Positions 1 to 5,090 of a stretch of 8,346 bases of DNA are shown here, in pieces. Position numbers and translations under genes: made by a program. The notes below the pieces were generated by a model. It did no database searches. It was not told where the DNA came from and saw only the letters and a program-made list of their open reading frames with translations. The DNA lies in NCBI GenBank assembly GCA_022573095.1, contig JACZUR010000087.1, forward strand, positions 1 through 8,346, written 5' to 3'. Source of the DNA: Gemmatimonadota bacterium (lineage in GTDB: Bacteria > Gemmatimonadota > Gemmatimonadetes > Gemmatimonadales > GWC2-71-9). Position 1 is the stretch's first letter. Every line of letters starts with the position of its first letter.

Positions 1-349
1 TCAACGCCGTTCCTTTGGGTGTCAGATGGATAACTAACACTCTACGATCTTCCCTGCTCCTCTCGCGCCGTACCAGATTGTCGCGCTCCAGATTGTCTAT
101 CACCGTCGTCATGTTACCGTTGCTCTTGAGAATCTTTCGCGCCAAGTCGCACTGACTCATCGGACCGAGATGCAGCACGGCCTCAAGGACGCCGAGCTGG
201 CTCGTCGTCATCCCCCCCCCTTCCCCCCTCCCCCGTCGAGAGAGAAGACGGTCCAATCTCGCTGATACGGTAGCCGCCGCCCTGCTAAGCTTGACGTATG
301 CATCGAGAGCCCTTTTCTCCTGCCTGGATCCTTGATAGTGAGTCGGCAC
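1..349 (-). CDS. MarR-family transcriptional regulator, 3' end outside window
   Basis: This is the N-terminal 116 residues of a MarR-type winged-helix repressor; the gene runs off the left edge. MarR proteins are dimers that bind palindromes in nearby promoters and usually release DNA on binding a small ligand. Seen here: an N-terminal helix (ALDAYVKLSRAA, about 14-25), the recognition region (SQLGVLEAVLHLGPMSQCDLARKI, about 50-73, then SNGNMTTVIDNLERDNLVRRE), and the wing with the conserved D-R-R at 101-103. The start is GTG at 349, because an in-frame TGA lies only three codons upstream; GAGG at 354-357 is 4 nt away. Between helix 1 and the winged helix, the stretch R-G-R-G-E-G-G-G (about 39-46) looks longer than in typical relatives and is encoded by G-runs. 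The frame is intact through it. The gene diverges from the VOC gene at 485 and probably controls it and itself (inferred). Confidence 0.88.
   Translation of the reverse strand, partial: MPTHYQGSRQEKRALDAYVKLSRAAATVSARLDRLLSRRGRGEGGGMTTSQLGVLEAVLHLGPMSQCDLARKILKSNGNMTTVIDNLERDNLVRRERSREDRRVLVIHLTPKGTAL
212..234 (-). repeat. poly-G tracts inside the marR coding sequence
   Basis: On the marR coding strand, runs of 5, 6 and 9 G are separated by one or two A. They encode the glycine/arginine linker before the winged helix. A one-base slip in the 9-G run would shift the frame ahead of the DNA-binding domain. The frame as given is open, so the tract is either real or correctly called. Confidence 0.8.
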
Positions 350-366
350 TGATCCTCAATAAGTCC

Positions 367-404
367 TTTAATATTAAATTATTTGATATCATATTATCTG
401 TCAA
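367..404. promoter_or_regulatory. Divergent marR / VOC promoter region with palindromic operator candidates
   Basis: This AT-rich stretch lies in the middle of the 135 bp gap between the two divergent genes. It holds a perfect 12 bp palindrome, TTTAATATTAAA (367-378), and a perfect 8 bp palindrome, TGATATCA (384-391). On the minus strand a consensus -35 TTGACA (399-404) is 17 nt from a weak -10 TAATTT (376-381), pointing to marR. On the plus strand TTAATA (368-373) is 18 nt from TATTAT (392-397), pointing to the VOC gene. TGATATCA lies in both spacers, so one bound MarR dimer could block both promoters. The palindromes are seen; the promoter and operator roles are inferred. Confidence 0.45.
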
Positions 405-484
405 CCCCTTGCCGGTTTCTGAAACATTGCCGCTACTGTAGAAGTACTACCAACCCATAGAACCTCTGATCGAGAGACAACCAA

Positions 485-865
485 ATGGCGAACGCAATCA
501 ACTGGTTCGAGATTCCAGCAAACAACTTCGAGAGAGCGGTGACGTTCTACAGCACCGTTCTCGATTGTGAAATGCAACGAATGGACTTGGATGGCTTCCG
601 GATGGCGATCTTCCCACACGGCGAGGGAGGCGGGGGCGGCGTGGGCGGCGCAGTCTGCAGTCACGACGAATTTTACACACCATCAGCGGAAGGAACGCTT
701 GTATATCTCAATGGCGGGGACGATCTCAGTGTACCGCTCTCCCGCGTAGCCGCGGCTGGTGGAACGGTTTTGATGGACAAGAAGAAGATCAGTGATGAGC
801 ACGGCTACATGGCTGTATTCAAGGACAGCGAAGGTAACAGAGTGGCGCTTCACTCAATGGCGTAA
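485..865 (+). CDS. VOC superfamily (glyoxalase/bleomycin-resistance/dioxygenase fold) protein
   Basis: This 126-residue protein has the length and pattern of a single-domain VOC protein. It opens with INWFEIPANNFERAVTFYSTVL (5-26), the usual first beta strand and helix. The second half has TLVYLNGGDDLSVPLSRVAAAGG (71-93) and ends HGYMAVFKDSEGNRVALHS (106-124), the common final hairpin with the F-x-D-x-x-G-N motif. Such proteins are cytoplasmic and range from metal-dependent lyases to drug-binding proteins. I cannot place a clear full set of metal ligands, so the substrate is unknown. A glycine-rich stretch (GEGGGGGVGG, 46-55) lies where relatives usually have a short GVGGA loop. ATG at 485 has a weak GAGAG at 472-476. 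The PhoX-like gene starts 20 nt after the stop, so the two probably share a transcript, and the divergent MarR protein is the likely regulator. Confidence 0.87.
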   Translation: MANAINWFEIPANNFERAVTFYSTVLDCEMQRMDLDGFRMAIFPHGEGGGGGVGGAVCSHDEFYTPSAEGTLVYLNGGDDLSVPLSRVAAAGGTVLMDKKKISDEHGYMAVFKDSEGNRVALHSMA

Positions 866-885
866 ATCACCGACTAGAATCCAGA

Positions 886-2283
886 ATGCCCAACATCGAC
901 CGCAGAAAATTTCTCAATTACTCGGCCAGATTGACCGGTGGCACTGTCGCCGGCCTCGTGGCACTCCAGAACAACATTCTGATGGGATGCGCTCCCGAAA
1001 AAGGCCGTTCCCTGCGCGACTCCGCCGGCCTCGGCGACGGTGGATACGGACCGCTACGCCCGGCGGGTCCTGACCTTGCACTGCCCGAGGGATTCCAATA
1101 CAGAACTATAGGAGTAGAAGGGTCCATCATGTCGGACGGGAACGAGACCCCCAGCTGGCACGATGGGATGGCCGCGTTTCCGATGCCGAACGGCAACGTC
1201 AGACTAGTCAGAAATCACGAAGTAGCTCGGCCTCCCGCACCCGACGGAGCGTTCGGCGACGTTTCGCTTGCCTATGACTCCACTTCGGGAGGAGGGACGA
1301 CGTCGCTCGAGGTCGATCCTGTAACGCGCGAACTCGTTCGAGATTTCGTGAGTCTTAGTGGCACACACACGAATTGCGCCGGCGGTCCGACGCCATGGGG
1401 TTCCTGGTTGAGCTGCGAAGAGGTAACCGTGGGTCGCGACAGCGGCTACCTGATGCCGCACGGCTATATCTTCGACGTGCCTGCAAGCTCGGAGACGCAG
1501 GTCGAAGCGATTCCCCTCCGCGCCATGGGTCGCTTCTTTCACGAGGCCACTGCGGTAGACCCGAGCACCGGTATCATTTACGAGACCGAAGACTCAGGAA
1601 CGAGACCGCTGAAGGGAGGGTTCTATAGGTTCCTACCCGAAGCTCCATACAGAGACGGAGAGCCGGGCGACCTGACCCTGGGCGGGCGTCTGCAGATGTT
1701 GGCTATCAGGGACGAGCCCAACGCTAATTTGACCAGAGGCCAGCACCCCGGACTATCGATGGCTGTAGACTGGGCAGATATTCCCGATCCAGACACGGCG
1801 GAGGCGGAGGCGAATGAACTGGCGGTATTCGAACAGGGATGGAACGCGGGAGGTGCGCGGTTCGACAGGTTGGAAGGATGCTGGTGGGGTGAGGGCCAGG
1901 TGTATTTCTCGAGCACCAACGGTGGCGACGCGCAGCAGGGCCAGATCTGGCGCTATGTACCCGACGATTCCGGCGGCGTGTTAACGCTTGTATACGAATC
2001 TCCGGATGCCGAGATCATGAACGGGCCCGACAACGTGTGTCTTTCACCTCGCGGGGGACTCGTTATTTGTGAAGACGGCTCAGACGGAAACTTCATCCGC
2101 GGCCTGACTCGAGACGGGAGGCTCTTCACTTTTGTCGAGAACATCTACAACGAAAGAGAGTTTGCCGGAACGACGTTTAGCCCGGACGGAAATACACTTT
2201 TCCTAAACATTCAGTCAGGCAGGGGCGGAAACCTCGGCAAGACCTACGCAGTGTGGGGACCGTGGGAGCGGGGGAGCTTGTAA
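886..2283 (+). CDS. PhoX-like (DUF839) Tat-exported protein, putative phosphatase
   Basis: This 465-residue protein belongs to the PhoX/DUF839 family. Its studied members are Tat-exported, Fe/Ca-dependent alkaline phosphatases, but many members are untested. Seen here: a Tat signal (RRKFL at 6-10, then a hydrophobic stretch to about 27) and a possible lipobox, LMGC, ending at Cys35, so it may be a Tat lipoprotein. Family blocks follow in order: RNHE (109-112), TNCAGGPTPWGSWLSCEE (162-179), HEATAVDP (219-226), YETEDSG (232-238), RLEGCWW (328-334), NGPDN (379-383), ICEDG (394-398) and FAGTTFSPDGNTLFLNIQ (426-443). The acidic residues and the Cys of SCEE are plausible metal ligands, inferred from the family. 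ATG at 886 has no strong Shine-Dalgarno, fitting coupling to the VOC gene 20 nt upstream. The last codons run directly into a heptad repeat array. Phosphatase activity itself is not shown by the sequence. Confidence 0.9.
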   Translation: MPNIDRRKFLNYSARLTGGTVAGLVALQNNILMGCAPEKGRSLRDSAGLGDGGYGPLRPAGPDLALPEGFQYRTIGVEGSIMSDGNETPSWHDGMAAFPMPNGNVRLVRNHEVARPPAPDGAFGDVSLAYDSTSGGGTTSLEVDPVTRELVRDFVSLSGTHTNCAGGPTPWGSWLSCEEVTVGRDSGYLMPHGYIFDVPASSETQVEAIPLRAMGRFFHEATAVDPSTGIIYETEDSGTRPLKGGFYRFLPEAPYRDGEPGDLTLGGRLQMLAIRDEPNANLTRGQHPGLSMAVDWADIPDPDTAEAEANELAVFEQGWNAGGARFDRLEGCWWGEGQVYFSSTNGGDAQQGQIWRYVPDDSGGVLTLVYESPDAEIMNGPDNVCLSPRGGLVICEDGSDGNFIRGLTRDGRLFTFVENIYNEREFAGTTFSPDGNTLFLNIQSGRGGNLGKTYAVWGPWERGSL

Positions 2284-2285
2284 CG

Positions 2286-2320
2286 GCGATAAGCAGTAGG
2301 CGGTAAGCGGTAAGCAAACG
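2286..2320 (+). repeat. Heptanucleotide array, consensus GCNGTAR, after the PhoX-like gene
   Basis: Units in strict 7-nt phase are GCGATAA, GCAGTAG, GCGGTAA, GCGGTAA and a degenerate GCAAACG. The array starts 3 nt after the TAA stop of the PhoX-like gene and reads in its direction. The same family recurs at 3007-3034 and 6053-6080. Confidence 0.85.
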
Positions 2321-2333
2321 GTGAAATGCCTTT

Positions 2334-2354
2334 CGTGCAGCGTGCAGCGTGCAG
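2334..2354 (+). repeat. Heptanucleotide array CGTGCAG x3
   Basis: Three perfect tandem copies of CGTGCAG are followed by GGGGAG. A related three-copy array (CGTGCAG, CGTGTAG, CGTGCAG) lies on the minus strand at 6100-6120, also followed by GGGGAG. Confidence 0.9.
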
Positions 2355-2366
2355 GGGAGCAGAGAG

Positions 2367-2389
2367 CGGGAATCGGGAAACGGGAATCG
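2367..2389 (+). repeat. Heptanucleotide array CGGGAAT x3
   Basis: Units are CGGGAAT, CGGGAAA and CGGGAAT, then CG. This is the third distinct 7-nt family within about 100 bp downstream of the PhoX-like gene. Confidence 0.85.
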
Positions 2390-2427
2390 TGATTTCTAAT
2401 CTACGGACCGCCTGACCGTATGGGTGT

Positions 2428-2445
2428 CCCCGGCTGAAGCCCGGG
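2428..2445. other. REP-like GC-rich hairpin
   Basis: CCCCGGC (2428-2434) faces GCCCGGG (2439-2445) across a TGAA loop, giving a 7-bp stem with one C-C mismatch. Similar CCGGCTGAAGCCGG-type hairpins are often seen dispersed between genes in environmental bacterial genomes. No T-run follows, so it is not a clear terminator. Confidence 0.5.
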
Positions 2446-2465
2446 CTCGGCGGCTTAGTGAAAGA

Positions 2466-2493
2466 AGCGCGTCATGAATGACGCCAGCTTTTT
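2466..2493 (+). terminator. Putative rho-independent terminator downstream of the PhoX-like gene
   Basis: The stem GCGTCA (2469-2474) / TGACGC (2479-2484) is closed by a TGAA tetraloop. It is extended by AGC/GCT across a 2-nt bulge and runs into TTTTT (2489-2493). It lies about 185 bp after the PhoX-like stop, beyond the three heptad arrays, which would place those arrays in the transcript. The stem is short, so strength is uncertain. Confidence 0.5.
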
Positions 2494-2533
2494 GGCCGAC
2501 GCTAGCGGTCCCCCATCATCCTTTACCGTCTCT

Positions 2534-2743
2534 CACCGTCTTATTTCCCTCGCACCCGAGGTTGGCCTTATCTCCTACCGTCCTCTTTCCCTCACGCCGT
2601 TACCTAGCCCTATCCCCCACCGTCTTCTCTCCTCGCGCATCCTAACTCAGCCCTACCTCCCACCGTCTTCTCTCCCCGCGCTCACTCACTCGGCCTTACC
2701 CCCCACCGTCTTATCTCCCCGCGCCCACTCACTCAGCCTTAAC
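2534..2743 (-). repeat. Five-copy tandem array of a 40-43 bp imperfect repeat
   Basis: Copies begin at 2534, 2576, 2618, 2661 and 2704, each with CACCGTC or TACCGTC on the plus strand, and have lengths 42, 42, 43, 43 and about 40. A sixth partial start (CACCATCC, 2744) merges into the end of the permease remnant. Read on the minus strand, a unit goes GGTAAGGCTGAGTGAG, then GCGGGGAGA, then AAGACGGTG. The same unit appears twice at 5946-6032 in the opposite orientation. Copies vary at many places, so the array is old or diverging. Together with 2286-2493 it accounts for most of the 467 bp gene-free gap; the rest (for example 2390-2427 and 2494-2533) shows nothing recognisable. No unique spacers separate the copies, so it is not CRISPR. 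Confidence 0.85.
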
Positions 2744-2750
2744 CACCATC

Positions 2751-2987
2751 CTACTCGCGCCGCAGTGCAACCATCGGGTCTACCTTACTAGCACGTTGCG
2801 CCGGCATGACACAGGCCAGTACGGCAGTACCTCCGAGAAAGAGGGCAACCGCCGCGAGTATCCCCGGATCAGTCGGCTCCACACCAAAGAGCTGGCTAGC
2901 CAAGATACGTGACACAAACAGAGCACCGACGAGACCTATTGCCACGTCCGCTCCGCTGAGTTTGAGGCCCTGGCTCATCACGAGCAG
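2751..2987 (-). pseudogene. C-terminal remnant of an FtsX/MacB-type (ADOP-like) ABC permease
   Basis: The conceptual peptide (LLVMSQGLKLSGADVAIGL ... ILASQLFGVEPTDP ... PAQRASKVDPMVALRRE, stop at 2751) matches the last ~80 residues of the large FtsX-domain permeases found in multiples in Acidobacteriota and Gemmatimonadota. It keeps two membrane segments (about residues 15-29 and 43-62), the L-F-G-V-x-P-T-D-P loop and the P-A-x-R-A-x-x-V-D-P-M-x-A-L-R ending. A full protein would have several hundred more residues upstream. Homology stops around 2987, where low-complexity GGGAGTA sequence and then the heptads behind the Lrp gene begin. A GTG at 2981 could start a 76-residue peptide but no ribosome site is apparent. 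I read it as a decayed or recombined fragment. A 42-mer array follows directly after its stop. Confidence 0.8.
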
Positions 2988-3006
2988 GGAGTAGGGAGCG
3001 GTGGTC

Positions 3007-3034
3007 TTACTGCTTACGGCCTAGAGCTTACGGC
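3007..3034 (-). repeat. Heptanucleotide array, GCNGTAR family, overlapping the 3' end of the Lrp gene
   Basis: On the minus strand the units are GCCGTAA, GCTCTAG, GCCGTAA and GCAGTAA in strict 7-nt phase. The second unit (3021-3027) supplies the TAG stop of the Lrp/AsnC gene and the first encodes part of its last residues. The array reads in the gene's direction, as do the arrays at 2286 and 6053. Confidence 0.85.
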
Positions 3035-3485
3035 CTCCCAATGGCAACCTCGTCGTTTCTTTCAGGGTCTCGAGCGCGATCGTGGTGCGTGTCCCCGTAA
3101 CAGACTTGACCTTCCCAACTCGGTCACGAAGAATGCGCGCCAGGTCCTCCGGATCTCGTGCGCGCAACTTGAGCAAGAAGCAGTCCTCTCCCGTGATGTT
3201 GTGGACCTCCAAGACCTCTGGGATCTCGGCCAACTCCCTGCCGGTGTGGGACGCGCCGGGCGAGTCGGCCGAGCGAACAAAGACGAACGCTAGCAGGCCG
3301 AGACCCACAGACTTCGGATCGAGCTGCGCCGCATACCCCTTCACCACGCCGCGCTCCTCCAACTTCCGCATCCTCTCGAAGGTCCCCGAGGGAGCCATAC
3401 CCACCCGCCGGGCGATGTCGGCGTTGGACACGCGGGCATTATCCTGCAACAATTCCAGCATCTGACCGTCTATTTGATCGATCAC
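3021..3485 (-). CDS. Lrp/AsnC-family transcriptional regulator
   Basis: This 154-residue protein is normal for Lrp/AsnC regulators, which form dimers or octamers and sense amino acids through a C-terminal RAM domain. Seen here, counted from GTG at 3485: IDGQMLELLQDNARVSNADIARRVGMAP (about 5-32) and SGTFERMRKLEERGVVKGY (33-51) form the helix-turn-helix. The RAM domain covers about 55-147, with VLEVHNITGEDCFLLKLRARDPEDL and TRTTIALETLKET. GTG at 3485 is chosen because AAGGAG (3495-3500) lies 9 nt upstream; TTG codons at 3515 and 3503 are longer options without such a site. The last residues, G-R-K-L, come from a heptad repeat; relatives usually end near KETTxLPL. The gene is divergent from the monooxygenase-like/exporter operon, the usual layout for an Lrp-type regulator of an amino-acid or metabolite exporter. 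The effector is unknown. Confidence 0.92.
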   Translation of the reverse strand: MIDQIDGQMLELLQDNARVSNADIARRVGMAPSGTFERMRKLEERGVVKGYAAQLDPKSVGLGLLAFVFVRSADSPGASHTGRELAEIPEVLEVHNITGEDCFLLKLRARDPEDLARILRDRVGKVKSVTGTRTTIALETLKETTRLPLGGRKL

Positions 3486-3494
3486 AGCACTATT

Positions 3495-3500
3495 CTCCTT
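3495..3500 (-). promoter_or_regulatory. Ribosome binding site deciding the Lrp/AsnC start
   Basis: AAGGAG on the minus strand, 9 nt before GTG at 3485, favours this start over the upstream TTG codons. Confidence 0.7.
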
Positions 3501-3530
3501 CAAATTGTAGACCAATAACCTCTTGTTCAG

Positions 3531-3560
3531 AAGATAGTTCAGTCAGAACCGATACGTCAA
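3531..3560 (-). promoter_or_regulatory. Candidate promoter of the Lrp/AsnC gene
   Basis: On the minus strand TTGACG (3555-3560) is 18 nt from TATCTT (3531-3536). This would start transcription near 3524, about 40 nt before the GTG. An AT-rich inverted repeat GAATATTATTC (3572-3582) lies just upstream and could be an Lrp-type site. On the plus strand TTGACA occurs at 3603-3608, but without a convincing -10, so the promoter of the divergent operon is unresolved. The -10 match is only partial. Confidence 0.35.
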
Positions 3561-3689
3561 GGCCAATCTTCGAATATTATTCATTGTAGCAGGACATTCT
3601 TCTTGACACACTAGTTATCTTAGATTAACCAACGATGATTGACGGGAATATACGACGAATCGTCAGTGACACCCCCCGGCTGGTCTGAA

Positions 3690-3699
3690 CCCACGTGGG
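3690..3699. promoter_or_regulatory. Perfect palindrome CCCACGTGGG upstream of the monooxygenase-like gene
   Basis: This is a 10-bp perfect palindrome 53 nt before the ATG at 3753, in the gap shared with the divergent Lrp gene. It could be an operator, but no family is recognised. Confidence 0.25.
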
Positions 3700-3752
3700 G
3701 CATGAACACTGCGATTGGCGAGCATAGCCATGACAACTAAAGAGGACGATTG

Positions 3753-4067
3753 ATGATAGTGCGAGTTTGGCGTGGAGAGACCCTCGCGGAGAAAGCGGAC
3801 GAGTATCTCGATGTACTCAGACGCACCGGTGTTGCAGACTATCGCAACACTGAGGGGAATAAGGGTGTGCGTATCCTGAGGCGCATAGCCGACGGCCGCG
3901 CCGAATTCGTCATCCTGACCACGTGGGATTCGTTCGACTCGATTCGGCGTTTTGCCGGAGTCCCAGTTGATGCTGCGCGTTACTACGAGGAAGACAAGAA
4001 GTATCTGCTCGGATTCGAACCCACTGTCTCTCATTACGAGGTCGTGCTGGACAGCGACGATGACTAG
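3753..4067 (+). CDS. Antibiotic biosynthesis monooxygenase-like (dimeric alpha-beta barrel) protein
   Basis: This 104-residue protein resembles small stand-alone ABM-domain proteins. It begins MIVRVWRGETLAEKADEYLDVLR, has the central GNKGVRILRRIADGRAEFVILTTWDSFDSIRRFAG (about 35-69) and ends YYEEDKKYLLGFEPTVSHYEVV (about 77-98). The W-D-S-x-x-x-I-R-x-F-A-G block and the Y-Y-x-E-D run are typical of this family, which forms dimers with a ferredoxin-like fold. Some ABM proteins are cofactor-free oxygenases of quinones or other aromatics, but most of this subgroup are untested. ATG at 3753 is preferred over TTG at 3750 because AGAGG (3741-3745) is 7 nt upstream. The stop overlaps the start of the EamA exporter (shared ATGACTAG), so the two should be translationally coupled. 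The substrate is not predictable from sequence. Confidence 0.85.
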   Translation: MIVRVWRGETLAEKADEYLDVLRRTGVADYRNTEGNKGVRILRRIADGRAEFVILTTWDSFDSIRRFAGVPVDAARYYEEDKKYLLGFEPTVSHYEVVLDSDDD

Positions 4068-5031
4068 CAAACTATCCGAGCGATCGAAATTGATCGCGGC
4101 ATTCGCGGCCGTCTATCTCATCTGGGGATCGACGTATCTGGCAATCCGATTCGCGATCGAAACCATACCGCCGTTCCTGATGGCCGGCACGCGTTTCCTG
4201 ATGGCGGGCTCGATCCTCTTTCTCTTCGCGAAAACACGCGGAACTCCACGCCCGCAGTTAATACACTGGCGCACAGCTCTGGTCGTGGGCGTTTTCCTGC
4301 TACTCGGCGGGAACGGACTCGTGGCGTGGTCGGAGCAAGTGGTGCCGTCGGGGCAGGCGGCGCTGCTGGTGACAACCGAACCGCTCTGGGTGATGATCAT
4401 TGCGTACACGATGGGCCGAGAGCGTCTTTCGGGCACGGTCGTGATCGGACTAGTCATGGGATTTGCCGGAGTTCTGTTGTTGGTCGGACCTGAGACTATA
4501 GCAGGTGGAGAACGTGTATCTCGCATCGGAGCCCTCGCGCTCACCGTGGCGGCGCTCAGCTGGGCAATTGGGTCGCTCTACTCCTCGAGGGCGCCGCAAC
4601 CCTCGTCCCAGTCTCTTGCGAGCGCGATGACTATGCTTGCTGGCGGCGCCCTGCTTATCCTCGCCGGCGCGGCCACCGGAGAGTTCGCGAGATTCGACTT
4701 CGGCGCCGTCACGCTGAGATCCACCATCGCGCTGGCATACCTGTCCATATTCGGATCGGTGGTTGCGTTCAGCGCCTACCTCTGGCTAATGAGAAACGTG
4801 ACACCGTCGCGCGCGTCGACCTATGCGTACGTGAATCCTGTCATCGCGGTCCTCGTGGGCTGGGGATTCGGCGGAGAGGGCCTTACGCTTCGCACTGTCC
4901 TAGCGGCGGTAATAATCGTTGGCTCGGTATCTCTCATAATCTCGAAGCAAAGCGCTGTGAACGAGCGGAAACCGGCACCGAAGATCAAGGGGCGAGACAG
5001 CTCCGAGAGTCGGCTTTCAAAAGCCGCCTGA
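4060..5031 (+). CDS. EamA-family (DMT superfamily) exporter, YedA-like
   Basis: This 323-residue inner-membrane protein has two EamA repeats and about ten membrane helices. It starts with LIAAFAAVYLIWGSTYLAIRFAIETIPP (11-38) and PFLMAGTRFLMAG, which are hallmarks of the YedA group. The second repeat ends with YLWLMRNVTPSRASTYAYVNP (250-270) and IAVLVGWGFGGE (272-283). DMT exporters move amino acids, drugs or other small metabolites, usually outward; the substrate here is unknown. ATG at 4060 overlaps the upstream stop by 8 nt, and the first helix fits this start. A longer in-frame opening from 3952 would add a polar, non-family N-terminus read from the neighbour's sequence. The C-terminal tail after about 305 is polar and basic, and its last codons contain a hairpin. 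The divergent Lrp regulator is the likely controller (inferred). Confidence 0.92.
   Translation: MTSKLSERSKLIAAFAAVYLIWGSTYLAIRFAIETIPPFLMAGTRFLMAGSILFLFAKTRGTPRPQLIHWRTALVVGVFLLLGGNGLVAWSEQVVPSGQAALLVTTEPLWVMIIAYTMGRERLSGTVVIGLVMGFAGVLLLVGPETIAGGERVSRIGALALTVAALSWAIGSLYSSRAPQPSSQSLASAMTMLAGGALLILAGAATGEFARFDFGAVTLRSTIALAYLSIFGSVVAFSAYLWLMRNVTPSRASTYAYVNPVIAVLVGWGFGGEGLTLRTVLAAVIIVGSVSLIISKQSAVNERKPAPKIKGRDSSESRLSKAA
5011..5026. other. Hairpin in the 3' end of the first exporter gene
   Basis: CGGCTTT faces AAAGCCG across CA, a perfect 7-bp inverted repeat ending 3 nt before the TGA stop. No T-run follows, so a classic terminator is unlikely and the second exporter may be cotranscribed. Confidence 0.45.
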
Positions 5032-5076
5032 CCAGACTCCTTCCCCCTCCGGTTAGGTTAGTGGCGTACGCGCCCT

Positions 5077-5083
5077 AGGGAGA
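5077..5083 (+). promoter_or_regulatory. Ribosome binding site deciding the TTG start of the second exporter
   Basis: AGGGAGA lies 7 nt before TTG at 5091. An in-frame TAA (5088-5090) sits directly before the TTG, so no longer start exists. A later start would remove the first membrane helix. Confidence 0.7.
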
Positions 5084-5090
5084 AACTTAA

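Noticed and set aside
1204..1542. Minus-strand ORF inside the PhoX-like gene
   Set aside because: Antisense shadow; the sense frame carries continuous PhoX/DUF839 motifs.
2534..2743. CRISPR array
   Set aside because: The copies are directly adjacent, imperfect and have no unique spacers; no cas gene is near.
2474..2791. A 105-codon plus-strand ORF
   Set aside because: It is almost entirely antisense to the 42-mer array and the permease remnant. Its Ser/Pro/Leu-rich sequence just mirrors the repeat, whose antisense strand lacks stops.
3952..4059. Longer N-terminus for the first EamA exporter
   Set aside because: The added residues are read from the monooxygenase-like gene in another frame, are polar and basic, and do not fit the family, while ATG at 4060 gives a typical start.
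4113..4544. Minus-strand ORF inside the first exporter gene
   Set aside because: Antisense shadow of a strongly supported membrane protein; Arg/Pro-rich with no family features.
5053..5075. GC-rich palindrome GCGTACGC between the two exporters as a terminator
   Set aside because: The stem is short, no T-run follows, and the next gene's ribosome site is close by.
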